Source: Cognatundibacterium curvum
GTDB taxonomy: Bacteria; Pseudomonadota; Gammaproteobacteria; Burkholderiales; Burkholderiaceae_D
DNA length: 64,000 bases
Assembly (NCBI RefSeq): GCF_014284235.1
Contig: NZ_JACOGD010000001.1
Span: 496,001 to 560,000, forward strand
Direction of reading: 5' to 3'
Every line of letters begins with the position of its first letter. The stretch's first letter is position 1. This document shows, piece after piece, positions 46,971 through 56,157 of the stretch. Position numbers and translations under genes: made by a program. The notes beneath the pieces were generated by a model. That model made no database searches and was not told the DNA's origin. It saw only the letters and a list, made by a program, of their open reading frames with translations.

Positions 46971-48197
46971 TTAACGCACTGCCCTTTCGATATGACAGTG
47001 CAGACTCAGGAAGCGCAATGCGCCGCTGTAATTGCTGTCCCAGTCATCCATCAGATAATTATTAGCTTCCTCGATAAAATTATTCCAGTCTTCGAGCAAG
47101 CCTTCCTGCTTTTCATGTGGTGCTGCCGTATTAATCCAATGGGTAGCCAGCTCATGCGTAAAACCCTGTTCGCGGAATTTTTTCACGATGCTTTTCGCGC
47201 TCTTTTCCGGCAGGCTGGTTTTCGGCGCCACACCTGCTGCGATGCAGACAAACAAAGTCATGAGCGAGTCCACATCGGTTTTACCCTTGGTCAGACGGGT
47301 CCATTCCTTAGACACCAGCGCATCATAAGCTGAGGTATCCTCGATCTCATGATCTCGCAGGTAATAGCGATCCTTGAGCGAAAACACCAGCTTATCCAGC
47401 GACGCTTTTTTATCTTTGAACAGTGGTAGGTCATGCTCACAGATTTCCTGCACGATGCGATTTACGAGCGCATGAAACTGCTGCGGCACCTCGGAGATAT
47501 CCAGCATCTCCATCGCCTGAACACGTTCTGCCGGTGTCAGACTGCGGATCGTATCAACCAGGGTGGCAAATTCCACCTGATTCTCCAGACTACCATCCTC
47601 ACCGCCAAACACCGTCACCAGCAAAGCGCTGCGCACGATACCAACTGCCTCGGCATCCTCATCCTGCAAATAGCTGCGCGACAAACCCAGCACTTCACCA
47701 AACCAGAAACCCGCTTCAATTTCCAAGGCATTTTGCTGGCGATGTTCCAAAGCCTGGCGGTAATCGGCTGGCTTTTCACGCAAGGACCAGGCTTCCAGAA
47801 AATCCTCGACCTTGCCCTTGACCTCGCGTCCCAGCAAGGCGTATTCCGGCATCGCAAACAAGGCCTTGAGCAAACCTGAACCACCACGCGACAAAGTCAG
47901 AAAAGTGTTATCCCGTATCAGTTTGGCCGCAATCTCCAGATCACCGCCTGAGGTTTCCAGCAAATACAGGCTCGCCAGATTCACTATGCGTTTACGCGCG
48001 AGTTCAATTTCGGGGCGCAGGTATTTACTGCCAAACGCTTCAGCGATCTGTACCATGCCCTTGGGCGCCTCAGCTTCAATCGCCGCGATCTTACTGCTGG
48101 TCAGGATGGCGCGCTGCACCCCATAGCGCAAGGCGGTTTCAAAAAACGGACGCTGATCGAGTACCGCAAGCTCAAAATTACTGCTTATTTCGCTCAT
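46971..48197 (-). CDS. Uncharacterised helical protein, last gene of J-domain cluster
   Basis: I do not recognise a family. The ATG at 48197 gives 408 residues, starting MSEISSNFELAVLDQRPFFE; a longer frame to 48242 adds a hydrophobic start without a ribosome site. The protein is mostly charged and looks alpha-helical, with no signal, no membrane helix and no enzyme motif I can see. Segments such as ARKRIVNLASLYLLETSGGDLEIAAKLIRDNTFL suggest repeated helical hairpins. It follows two acidic unknown proteins and a J-domain protein on the same strand (162 bp gap to its neighbour). A role with that chaperone is inference. Confidence 0.7.
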   Translation of the reverse strand: MSEISSNFELAVLDQRPFFETALRYGVQRAILTSSKIAAIEAEAPKGMVQIAEAFGSKYLRPEIELARKRIVNLASLYLLETSGGDLEIAAKLIRDNTFLTLSRGGSGLLKALFAMPEYALLGREVKGKVEDFLEAWSLREKPADYRQALEHRQQNALEIEAGFWFGEVLGLSRSYLQDEDAEAVGIVRSALLVTVFGGEDGSLENQVEFATLVDTIRSLTPAERVQAMEMLDISEVPQQFHALVNRIVQEICEHDLPLFKDKKASLDKLVFSLKDRYYLRDHEIEDTSAYDALVSKEWTRLTKGKTDVDSLMTLFVCIAAGVAPKTSLPEKSAKSIVKKFREQGFTHELATHWINTAAPHEKQEGLLEDWNNFIEEANNYLMDDWDSNYSGALRFLSLHCHIERAVR

Positions 48198-48359
48198 GTG
48201 GCTTATTTCCTTCAATTCCAGAGATAACATCAAAAGCCGCACACAGACTAGCTACGCTGTGCACGACTGATGGGCCCATAAAAAATGCAGAAGACGTCAG
48301 ACGCGCTCTGCATTTCAGGGAGCAGGCCCGCCGTGCAGGCCCTGTCTGCAATCCGCCTG

Positions 48360-49115
48360 TTACAGTGCGGACTCCTCATCGTCATCATCACCGTCATCAT
48401 TGTTTTTCGGTGCTTCTTCAGGCTCACCCTCAGCTGCCGCGGCTTCCGGATCATCGCTTTGCAGATTCGCCAGATAAGCCTTATAACGTGCACGCAGTTT
48501 CATCAGCACTTCACGGAAAATCTCTGGCAACTCATAGCGCAGGATATAGGTCACCTGCATCCAGTCATGATCTTCCAGGTTCGCCATATCCAAAGGTGAG
48601 GCCAGCCCCTCGTTATCATGATCGAGGTTCATCAGATCATCTTCACGTGCGGCAGTGCGCTCGCCGTCACCGTATTCGTACAGATCAAAGGTTGCATACT
48701 TGTAGAAATGTTCGACCATCTGGGTACGGTCGAGCAGGTAATCCACCAGCGCATCGTAGCCGCCGTCAACTTCTGCGATTTCATACAAAAATTCCGCCGG
48801 ATCGGCACCGTCACGGAAAATCACGGAGTTGATCATGCCGCGCAATTGCTCATGGGTCTGATCACCATAGCGACGCTCCAACACCACTGCCTGGGCGAAT
48901 TGCTCAGGCGTGACCACCAGATTCACCAGCGACTCTTTGGATGCATCGTATTCACGTATCACAGCCAGTAAATCCTTGGCAGGCAAATCGTCCAGCGCCG
49001 CGACCAAGGCCTTGTCGCCATGGGTTTCCGCGATATTCGCCAATGCGAATTCAGCACCGGCAATGTCACCGGCCAAAATCAAACTCTGCGCTTCAATAAC
49101 AGCAGGTAAAGTCAT
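48360..49115 (-). CDS. Uncharacterised acidic protein of J-domain cluster
   Basis: I do not recognise a family. It has 251 residues and is strongly acidic. The N-terminal half is helical (AQSLILAGDIAGAEFALANIAE, TPR-like in feel). The middle is rich in Asp/Glu/Tyr (YKYATFDLYEYGDGERTAARE), and the C-terminal 35 residues are a low-complexity Glu/Asp/Pro/Ala tail ending DDDDEESAL. No signal or membrane segment is present. It lies 12 bp downstream of the next acidic gene and is cotranscribed with it. Confidence 0.7.
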   Translation of the reverse strand: MTLPAVIEAQSLILAGDIAGAEFALANIAETHGDKALVAALDDLPAKDLLAVIREYDASKESLVNLVVTPEQFAQAVVLERRYGDQTHEQLRGMINSVIFRDGADPAEFLYEIAEVDGGYDALVDYLLDRTQMVEHFYKYATFDLYEYGDGERTAAREDDLMNLDHDNEGLASPLDMANLEDHDWMQVTYILRYELPEIFREVLMKLRARYKAYLANLQSDDPEAAAAEGEPEEAPKNNDDGDDDDEESAL

Positions 49116-49127
49116 ACTCAGTTTTCC

Positions 49128-49724
49128 TTAATCTTTACGGTCAAAGCCTTGCTCGGCCAGCCAGTCAGCCCCTGCCTCACCCAGATCATAATCATCGCCA
49201 TCATCACCATCGTCGCGGCCATGACGTCCGTACTGACCATCGAGATCGCCGTTTTCACGGTCTTCAGACTCCTCATCATGCTCCTCGTTATCCGCATCAT
49301 CTGCGGCATCGGCAGCACTGCCTGCGCGTCGGCTCTGCGCGCCACGCAACAGGTATTCCAGCACTGCGGCAGTCACCAGAAAGCGGTCACCGGCAGCTTC
49401 GGTCTGCACGACTTTCGCCAATGGCTCAGCCCAAGGTTCCAATCTGACTGCAGCATTCAGTGTTTTCCAGGCTGGCAAGCTGGCCTGCTCTTTGGCAGTC
49501 AGCGCTTCCAGTGCGAGCGGATTGAGAAAAATAAAACCCTGATGGAAGGCCGAGGCCAGCATTTCGGGATTGCTTTCCATCATAGGCAACAGCAAAGGCA
49601 GTTGTTCCGCCTTTTCGCGCAAACGTGCCTTCAGAATATTTTTGCCTTCGGAATCTGATTTCAGATCGTCGATTTCAGCCTTATAGACTGCCATCAAATC
49701 CTCAAAAAAACGGGACAATTTCAC
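49128..49724 (-). CDS. Uncharacterised protein with Asp/Glu-rich tail, overlapping J-domain gene
   Basis: I do not recognise a family. The 198-residue product has a helical N-terminal domain of about 130 residues ([18 protein letters not shown] ... [15 protein letters not shown]) and a repetitive acidic segment from about 138 ([20 protein letters not shown], then [11 protein letters not shown]), ending [12 protein letters not shown]. Its ATG overlaps the J-domain stop by 4 bp, implying translational coupling. A client or co-factor role with the J protein is possible but unproven. Confidence 0.7.
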   Translation of the reverse strand: MKLSRFFEDLMAVYKAEIDDLKSDSEGKNILKARLREKAEQLPLLLPMMESNPEMLASAFHQGFIFLNPLALEALTAKEQASLPAWKTLNAAVRLEPWAEPLAKVVQTEAAGDRFLVTAAVLEYLLRGAQSRRAGSAADAADDADNEEHDEESEDRENGDLDGQYGRHGRDDGDDGDDYDLGEAGADWLAEQGFDRKD

Positions 49725-49999
49725 TGCAATACTCCTGATAAATAAGCTTTCCAGATTTCGCTGGCGGTTTCCAGCGGCGAATCCAGCAAATTACGGCGCC
49801 GGTTCTCATCATAGGCCGCGCGCTTGCTGTCGTCGGTCAGCACATCATAGGCTTCTTTCACCGCATGAAATTTAGCGGGCGCCAGTTCAGAGTCATTGCG
49901 GTCGGGATGGAATTCCGCCGCTTTCTGGCGGTAAGCTTTTTTGATATCTGCCAGCGTCGCATTCGGCGCGACACCGAGAACAAGGTAATGGTCTGTCAT
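49721..49999 (-). CDS. Short J-domain protein
   Basis: The 92-residue protein consists almost only of a J domain: [32 protein letters not shown] contains helix I-II and the HPD loop (His31-Pro32-Asp33), followed by [26 protein letters not shown] ~25-residue tail follows. There is no G/F or zinc domain, so it is a class III J protein that would stimulate DnaK ATPase for particular clients. It leads a four-gene block of unknown proteins. An AGAG sequence precedes the ATG. Confidence 0.88.
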   Translation of the reverse strand: MTDHYLVLGVAPNATLADIKKAYRQKAAEFHPDRNDSELAPAKFHAVKEAYDVLTDDSKRAAYDENRRRNLLDSPLETASEIWKAYLSGVLQ

Positions 50000-50017
50000 C
50001 TGCTCTCTGAGATCGGT

Positions 50018-50050
50018 ATAAAAACAGAGCGGCTGCAGGATTGCAGCCGG
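50018..50050 (-). terminator. Hairpin between slyD and the J-domain gene
   Basis: CGGCTGCA (50030-50037) pairs perfectly with TGCAGCCG (50042-50049) around GGAT. On the minus strand it is followed by CTCTG and five T. It lies about 20 bp before the J-domain start, so it either ends slyD or attenuates the downstream block. Confidence 0.7.
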
Positions 50051-50142
50051 TCTAAGTCTTGCTAGTTAGTGGCCGGCCATACGCCGGTCAGCCTCAGTAT
50101 GATTTGGGTTCAGTCTGCAGTCAGACTGCCCTCATTCAGCAA

Positions 50143-50622
50143 TCAGTGGTGGTGACCACCAACGCCATGCGCATGGCCATGAACCACCTCTTCATCGGTG
50201 GCAGCACGTACTTCCAGCACTTCGGTATCAAAACGTATGGTCATGCCAGCCAGCGGATGATTGCCATCAAGCTTAACCACGCCTGCGTCAATGCTCAGCA
50301 CACGGAACTGCATGGTTTCTTCGGTTTCCGGGTCACGGGTTTCAAACATCATGCCGACTTCGATGTCCGGCGGGAAGGCGCTGATGTCTTCTTCACGTAC
50401 AAATTCAGGGATCACGTCACCGAAACCATCTTCCGGCTGCAACAGCACAGACACTTTATCACCGGCTTGCTTACCTTCTAAGGAAGCTTCTACAGCAGGC
50501 AAAATATTATCGTAATCACCATGCAAATACACGATAGGTTCACGATTCTGATCGATCAGCTGACCTTCCATATTGAACATAGAGTAATTCAGGCTGACGA
50601 CGGTATTGGCTTTGATTTGCAT
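50143..50622 (-). CDS. slyD: FKBP-type peptidyl-prolyl isomerase SlyD
   Basis: The 159-residue protein starts MQIKANTVVSLNYSMFNMEGQLID, with the insert-in-flap chaperone region (FPPDIEVGMMFETRDPETEETMQFRVLSID spread across 86-118) and DGNHPLAGMTIRFDTEVLEVRAAT. The His-rich tail (HGHAHGVGGHHH) is the known metal-binding tail of SlyD, here short. The ATG at 50622 replaces a longer frame to 50700 whose extra residues are not part of the family. Confidence 0.93.
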   Translation of the reverse strand: MQIKANTVVSLNYSMFNMEGQLIDQNREPIVYLHGDYDNILPAVEASLEGKQAGDKVSVLLQPEDGFGDVIPEFVREEDISAFPPDIEVGMMFETRDPETEETMQFRVLSIDAGVVKLDGNHPLAGMTIRFDTEVLEVRAATDEEVVHGHAHGVGGHHH

Positions 50623-50827
50623 GGCTAAAAAAGGAAATGAGGGGAAGAACCCGATCAGGTCAGCATTGTGAGCATAGCCAGCAAGCTGCCAGACCGGCAC
50701 GGGATTGCCAAATTCATATTGAGTCTGACAATTCCCGGTTAACTGACTCGCTATTGTACCAGAGCCAGCCGCTCAGCTGCAGCCTGTCAATCCGCCAGTT
50801 CACGTTTGAAGCGTAGCGGATGAAGGT

Positions 50828-51100
50828 TTATACGCCTATTTTCTCCAGCATAGAGCCAATTTCACGCAGGGCGGGTTCCAGCTTGGGATGCTGGGCAGCG
50901 AATTTGGCGGATAGGGCCAGCGAACGTTCGCTCAGTGCGGCAAACACCGGGTCATCATGCTGACGGTCTGCCTCCAACACCTGATCTATATCCTGATTCA
51001 GATCTTCCAGCATGGATTTCAATTCATCATCCAGCGGTGCCTGCCCGGATAATTCGGTATGCAACTGGCTCAATAACTGTTTTAACTGTTCTCGTTTCAT
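50828..51100 (-). CDS. DUF4404 small helical protein
   Basis: The 90-residue protein begins MKREQLKQLLSQLHTELSG and ends with LREIGSMLEKIGV; length and helix pattern match DUF4404. No function is known to me. It lies between slyD and ispF on the same strand. Confidence 0.75.
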   Translation of the reverse strand: MKREQLKQLLSQLHTELSGQAPLDDELKSMLEDLNQDIDQVLEADRQHDDPVFAALSERSLALSAKFAAQHPKLEPALREIGSMLEKIGV

Positions 51101-51165
51101 GATTACCTCCGGATTAGTATGTTCTGTCCCGTGCTGAGCACATGACCGCCTTGCGTCGTTTTAGT

Positions 51166-51672
51166 CTAGCTGGCTTCCAGCGGATATACCAGCACCACCG
51201 CTTCCGCTGCGATGCCCTCTTCCCGCCCCAGATAACCTAGCTTCTCATTAGTTTTGGCCTTGATATTGACCTGAGAAACAGCCACCTGCAAATCCTCTGC
51301 CACATGCGCAATCATCAGCGGAATATGCGGCGCCATCTTAGGTGCCTGTGCGATGATGGTCGCATCCAGATTACCGACCGCGTAGCCCGCTTCGTGCAGA
51401 CGCTTGACGGCTTCGCGCAATAAGACCCTGGAATCAGCGCCCTTAAAGCGCGCATCGGTATCGGGAAAATGACGGCCTATATCACCCATGGCCGCTGCAC
51501 CAAACAGCGCATCAGTAATCGCATGCAGCAAGACATCGGCATCGGAATGGCCGAGCAAACCCAGCGTATGCGGGATATCAACGCCACCTATGATCAGTTT
51601 GCGATCCTGTACCAGCGCGTGGCAGTCATAACCTTGCCCGATACGGAAAGGAGGGAGTTTATTCTTCATCAA
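51166..51672 (-). CDS. ispF: 2-C-methyl-D-erythritol 2,4-cyclodiphosphate synthase
   Basis: The 168-residue trimeric enzyme of the MEP isoprenoid pathway has the metal-binding DxH (GQGYDCHAL, Asp16-His18) and the [33 protein letters not shown] block, plus [16 protein letters not shown] at the end. It follows ispD by 69 bp, the classic ispDF pair. Confidence 0.96.
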   Translation of the reverse strand: MMKNKLPPFRIGQGYDCHALVQDRKLIIGGVDIPHTLGLLGHSDADVLLHAITDALFGAAAMGDIGRHFPDTDARFKGADSRVLLREAVKRLHEAGYAVGNLDATIIAQAPKMAPHIPLMIAHVAEDLQVAVSQVNIKAKTNEKLGYLGREEGIAAEAVVLVYPLEAS

Positions 51673-51741
51673 ATCACCTGTACTTTTTTAAGACTTAATT
51701 GAAATCCGCTGATATTCAGCTGAATTTCAGCGTTCGCGGGC

Positions 51742-52470
51742 TCAACCCGGCAGCAGATTCATAAAACGCGCCACCTGTTCCAGATCGGCTGGTTGCGTCA
51801 CCTTCAGATTACAGATATCGCCAGCCACCAGCAGCGGCGTATAGCCAGCTGCTTCCACTGCACTGGATTCATCCGTCACTTGCGCCGCCTGATCCAGTGC
51901 ATCACATAGCAGAGCATAACGGAACATCTGCGGGGTTTGCGCCAGCCAGACCTGTTCGCGCGGTATGGTCTCCACCCTGCACTGCTGATCTGCATGCACC
52001 CGTTTGACCGTATCCACCACTGGCAATGCCAGCAAACCACCTACTGCATGCTCGCCAACCTGCGTCAGCAGAGATTGCAACAAAGACTGCGTCAGGCCGG
52101 GACGCGCGGCGTCATGCACCAGCACCCAGTCCTGCGCCTGTACGCCACCATGCGCAGCCAGCGCCGCCAAACCCTGACGCACGGTGTCGCGCCGGGTGGC
52201 ACCACCACAGCGCAGCACCGTCAGCTTGTCATGCGCTGCCAAAGCCTGATCGACATACGCATCTTCCGGGCTCACCACCACATAGATATGGCTGACTGGC
52301 GAAAAATCCAGGAAGGCATTGACGGTATGCTGTAACAAGCTGGCAGCGCCAAGTTGCAGGTATTGTTTAGGAATGTTACTACCCATACGCGCACCTACGC
52401 CGGCGGCAGGAATCAGGGCGATATAGTTCGGTGAAGACGATTTTTCGGTGTGTGAACTGGTTTGCTGCAT
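51742..52470 (-). CDS. ispD: 2-C-methyl-D-erythritol 4-phosphate cytidylyltransferase
   Basis: The 242-residue nucleotidyltransferase has ALIPAAGVGARMGSNIPKQYL (CTP loop), the GGATRRDTVRQGL block and VLVHDAARPGL, with TDESSAVEAAGY late. It makes CDP-methylerythritol in the MEP pathway. The start at 52470 gives an N-terminal ~15-residue Ser/Thr-rich extension before the fold. Confidence 0.95.
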   Translation of the reverse strand: MQQTSSHTEKSSSPNYIALIPAAGVGARMGSNIPKQYLQLGAASLLQHTVNAFLDFSPVSHIYVVVSPEDAYVDQALAAHDKLTVLRCGGATRRDTVRQGLAALAAHGGVQAQDWVLVHDAARPGLTQSLLQSLLTQVGEHAVGGLLALPVVDTVKRVHADQQCRVETIPREQVWLAQTPQMFRYALLCDALDQAAQVTDESSAVEAAGYTPLLVAGDICNLKVTQPADLEQVARFMNLLPG

Positions 52471-52666
52471 AAAGTCAAATGGCCGCCCGCTGCCGGACTG
52501 GCCTTCGTTTATAATTAGGCGCTCATTTTAACCGTGTATGTCTGCCCTGAGACTGGAGTAGTCAGACTTTAATTTCGGTCTGGCCTGGCAGCCGCAGACA
52601 GAAAACGCAGCAGCCTGACCGACCAATGTGACGGCCTGGTGTTTCACCTCACTGTTTATTCACCTA

Positions 52667-52721
52667 ATCAGCCCAAATCAGCCCTATTAGCCCTATTAGC
52701 CCTATTTAGCCCAATTCAGCC
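52667..52721. repeat. Imperfect ~9-bp tandem units directly before mfd
   Basis: Units of the type ATYAGCCCT occur about six times (ATCAGCCCA, ATCAGCCCT, ATTAGCCCT twice, ATTTAGCCCA, ATTCAGCCG) up to 4 bp before the mfd ATG. They occupy the place of the ribosome site, and no Shine-Dalgarno sequence is visible. A TATAAT at 52510-52515 is the only promoter-like hexamer upstream. Confidence 0.85.
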
Positions 52722-52724
52722 GCA

Positions 52725-55700
52725 ATGTCATTTGATTTCAGCAAATCCTTAGCAAAACCCGGCCACCGCTTCAGCTTACCAGCGCTGCATGGCTCCTCTG
52801 ACGCCTATGCACTGGCGCAGGCCGCAAGCACATTGAAGGCAGAGCAGCGCATGCTGACGGTGTTTGTGGCCCATGCCGGTGATGCACAACGCCTGTTCGA
52901 TGAGATCCCTTGGTTCAATCCGGATTTACGCTGCCACCTGTTGCCAGACTGGGAAACCCTGCCGTATGACGCGTTTTCGCCGCATCAGGATCTGGTGTCG
53001 GAGCGTCTGGCCAGCTTGCATGAAATTCAGAATGGGCGCTGTGACGTGCTGCTGGCCCCTGCCAGCACCGCCTTGCTGCGTATGGCACCGCCGTCTTTTC
53101 TGGCCGCCTATACCTTTTTCTTCAAAAAAGGCGATACGCTGGATGAGGCCAAACTCAAAACCCAGCTCACGCTGGCAGGCTACAACCATGTGAATCAGGT
53201 GATGTCACCCGGCGAGTACTCGGTGCGCGGCGGACTGATCGATTTATTCCCCATGGGTTCTGCGCTGCCCTACCGGCTGGATTTATTTGGCGACAGTATA
53301 GAAAGCATCAAGACCTTTGATGCTGACACCCAGCGCTCTATTTTTCCGGTGCCAGAAGTGCGCTTGCTGCCAGGTCGTGAATTCCCTATGGATGAACCGG
53401 CACGTGCCGCTTTCCGCAGCCGCTGGCGTGAACAGTTTGAAGGCGATCCTTCACGCAGCGCGATTTACAAAGACATAGGCAATGGTATTGCATCGGCCGG
53501 TATTGAATATTATCTGCCCCTGTTTTTTGAAGAAACGGCCACGCTGTTTGATTACCTGCCAGCGCAACCGTATTTCGCTTTAATCGGCGATATTGACGAA
53601 GCGATTAAACGCTTCTGGAGCGATACCCGCTCACGTTATCAGTTCCTGAAAGCGGACCGAGAGCGTCCGGTCTTGCCGCCGGAAAGCGTCTTCCTGCGCG
53701 ATGAAGATTTTTTCAGCCTGCTGAAAACCCAGGCACGCTGGGTGTTGCCAGCAACGGACAAGGCCATGCCTGCCTCCGAGATCAGTGCCTTCCTGCCAGA
53801 TATCGCAGTTAATCGCCGCGCGGATGATCCACTGACCAATCTGCGTGCATTTTTACTGCAGACCGATAAACGGGTCATGATTTGTGCTGAAACCGCAGGC
53901 CGACGCGAGACCCTGCAACAGTATTTCAATGAATTTGATATCGCACTGACTTTGTGTGATGGCTATACCGATTTCATCACCGGCAGCGCGCGCCTGATGC
54001 TGGGTATCGCCCCTCTGCATGCCGGCTTTATGCTGGCCGAAGGGATCGCCTTTATTACTGAGGCCGAGCTGTATGCAGGCAGCGGCAAACGCATAGGCAG
54101 AAAGAAACAGGAAGCGGTGACCCAGGTCGAGCATATGGTGCGCGATCTGTCCGAGCTCAAAATCGGCGATCCTGTGGTACACAGCAATCACGGCATCGGG
54201 CGCTACATGGGTCTGATCAGCATGGATCTGGGTGAAGGTGAAACTGAATTCCTGCATCTGGAATATGCCAAGGAAACCAAGCTGTATGTGCCGGTCGCGC
54301 AATTGCATGTCATTTCGCGCTATTCCGGCGCTTCGCCGGAAGACGCACCGCTGCATAGTCTGGGTTCCGGCCAGTGGGAAAAAGCCAAGCGCAAAGCAGC
54401 CCAGCAGATACGCGACACCGCAGCTGAATTACTGAACCTGTATGCACGCAGAGCCACCCGTCAGGGACATGCCTTTGAATTCTCAGCCAGAGATTATGAA
54501 AGCTTTGCCGAGAGCTTCGGCTTTGAAGAAACGCCGGATCAGGCGGCTGCGATCAATGCGGTGATCGCAGATATGACCTCAGGCAAACCGATGGACAGGC
54601 TGATCTGCGGCGATGTGGGCTTCGGTAAAACGGAAGTTGCGCTGCGCGCCGCCTTCGTTGCCGTGATGGGTGGCAAACAGGTGGCGATTCTGGCACCGAC
54701 TACTCTGCTGGCGGAACAACATGCACAGACTTTCGCCGACCGCTTCGCCAACTGGCCGGTGCGCATCGCAGAATTGTCGCGCTTCCGTACCGGCAAAGAA
54801 GTCAGTCTGGCCATCAAGGGCATGGGCGACGGCACCGTCGATATCGTGATCGGCACCCATAAACTGTTATCTGACGATGTGAAGTTTTCACGGCTGGGCC
54901 TGGTCATCATCGACGAAGAACACCGCTTTGGTGTACGCCAGAAAGAAGCGCTGAAAGCTTTGCGCGCCGAGGTTGATGTGCTCACGCTGACAGCCACACC
55001 TATCCCACGTACGCTGGGCATGGCGCTGGAAGGCTTGCGTGACTTTTCGATTATCGCCACCGCGCCGCAAAAACGACTCGCCATCAAGACCTTTGTACGC
55101 AGTGAAGATGATTCTGTGATCCGGGAAGCCTGTCTGCGCGAACTCAAGCGCGGTGGCCAGGTGTATTTCCTGCACAATGAAGTGGAAACCATACAAAACC
55201 GCAAGGCCATGCTGGAAGCCTTGCTGCCGGAAGCGCGCGTCGTGATTGCGCACGGTCAGATGCATGAACGCGATCTGGAAAAAGTGATGCGCGATTTCGT
55301 GGCACAGCGTTTTAACATCCTGCTGTGCACCACGATTATCGAAACCGGTATCGACGTCCCGAGTGCGAATACCATCCTCATGCATCGCGCTGATAAATTT
55401 GGCCTGGCTCAGTTACACCAGCTGCGCGGACGGGTTGGCCGTTCACACCATCAGGCCTATGCCTATTTGCTGGTCCATGATGTACAGGGTCTGACCAAGC
55501 AGGCTAACCGCAGGCTGGAAGCGATCCAGCAAATGGAAGAACTGGGTAGCGGCTTCTATCTCGCGATGCATGATCTGGAAATCCGTGGTGCCGGTGAAGT
55601 GCTGGGTGATAACCAGTCTGGCGAAATGCATGAAATCGGCTTCCAGATGTACTCAGACATGCTCAATGAAGCCGTACGTTCGCTGAAAAACGGCAAGGAG

Positions 55701-56156
55701 CCCGATCTGGCTGCGCCTTTGCAAAGCACCACAGAAATCAATCTGCATATACCGGCGCTGTTACCGAATGAATTCTGCGGCGATGTACATGAACGCCTGT
55801 CTATCTACAAGCGCTTAGCTAATTGCAGCAAACCGGCTGCGATAGATGATCTGCAAGAAGAACTAATCGACCGCTTTGGCAAATTGCCGGAGCAGGTCAA
55901 ATCCCTGCTGGAAACCCATCGTTTACGCGTTGCTGCCAAGCCGCTGGGCATTATCAAAATTGATGCCCACAGCGAAGCCGCCACCCTGCAATTTGAGCCG
56001 CAGCCGCCAATAGACGGCATGCGCATCATCGAACTGGTACAAAAGAACAAGCACATCCGCTTGAATGGACAGGATAAATTGCGCATCACCGCCAACATGC
56101 CTGATCTTGCCAGCCGCGTGAATCATATTAAACAGACTTTGAAAGCCCTGCATTAA
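52725..56156 (+). CDS. mfd: Transcription-repair coupling factor Mfd
   Basis: The 1143-residue motor removes stalled RNA polymerase and recruits UvrA. The UvrB-like N-terminal part is at about 1-350, with LPDWETLPYDAFSPHQDLVSERL and GEYSVRGGLIDLFP. The RNA polymerase interaction domain (VVHSNHGIGRYMGL) is near 480-550. The translocase has Walker A GDVGFGKTEVA (about 628-638), the DEEH box and TATPIPRTL. The TRCF domain is at the C-terminus (IPALLPNEFCGDVHERLSIYKRLA near 1010). Length is standard. serB starts one base after its stop region. Confidence 0.96.
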   Translation: MSFDFSKSLAKPGHRFSLPALHGSSDAYALAQAASTLKAEQRMLTVFVAHAGDAQRLFDEIPWFNPDLRCHLLPDWETLPYDAFSPHQDLVSERLASLHEIQNGRCDVLLAPASTALLRMAPPSFLAAYTFFFKKGDTLDEAKLKTQLTLAGYNHVNQVMSPGEYSVRGGLIDLFPMGSALPYRLDLFGDSIESIKTFDADTQRSIFPVPEVRLLPGREFPMDEPARAAFRSRWREQFEGDPSRSAIYKDIGNGIASAGIEYYLPLFFEETATLFDYLPAQPYFALIGDIDEAIKRFWSDTRSRYQFLKADRERPVLPPESVFLRDEDFFSLLKTQARWVLPATDKAMPASEISAFLPDIAVNRRADDPLTNLRAFLLQTDKRVMICAETAGRRETLQQYFNEFDIALTLCDGYTDFITGSARLMLGIAPLHAGFMLAEGIAFITEAELYAGSGKRIGRKKQEAVTQVEHMVRDLSELKIGDPVVHSNHGIGRYMGLISMDLGEGETEFLHLEYAKETKLYVPVAQLHVISRYSGASPEDAPLHSLGSGQWEKAKRKAAQQIRDTAAELLNLYARRATRQGHAFEFSARDYESFAESFGFEETPDQAAAINAVIADMTSGKPMDRLICGDVGFGKTEVALRAAFVAVMGGKQVAILAPTTLLAEQHAQTFADRFANWPVRIAELSRFRTGKEVSLAIKGMGDGTVDIVIGTHKLLSDDVKFSRLGLVIIDEEHRFGVRQKEALKALRAEVDVLTLTATPIPRTLGMALEGLRDFSIIATAPQKRLAIKTFVRSEDDSVIREACLRELKRGGQVYFLHNEVETIQNRKAMLEALLPEARVVIAHGQMHERDLEKVMRDFVAQRFNILLCTTIIETGIDVPSANTILMHRADKFGLAQLHQLRGRVGRSHHQAYAYLLVHDVQGLTKQANRRLEAIQQMEELGSGFYLAMHDLEIRGAGEVLGDNQSGEMHEIGFQMYSDMLNEAVRSLKNGKEPDLAAPLQSTTEINLHIPALLPNEFCGDVHERLSIYKRLANCSKPAAIDDLQEELIDRFGKLPEQVKSLLETHRLRVAAKPLGIIKIDAHSEAATLQFEPQPPIDGMRIIELVQKNKHIRLNGQDKLRITANMPDLASRVNHIKQTLKALH

Positions 56157-56157
56157 G

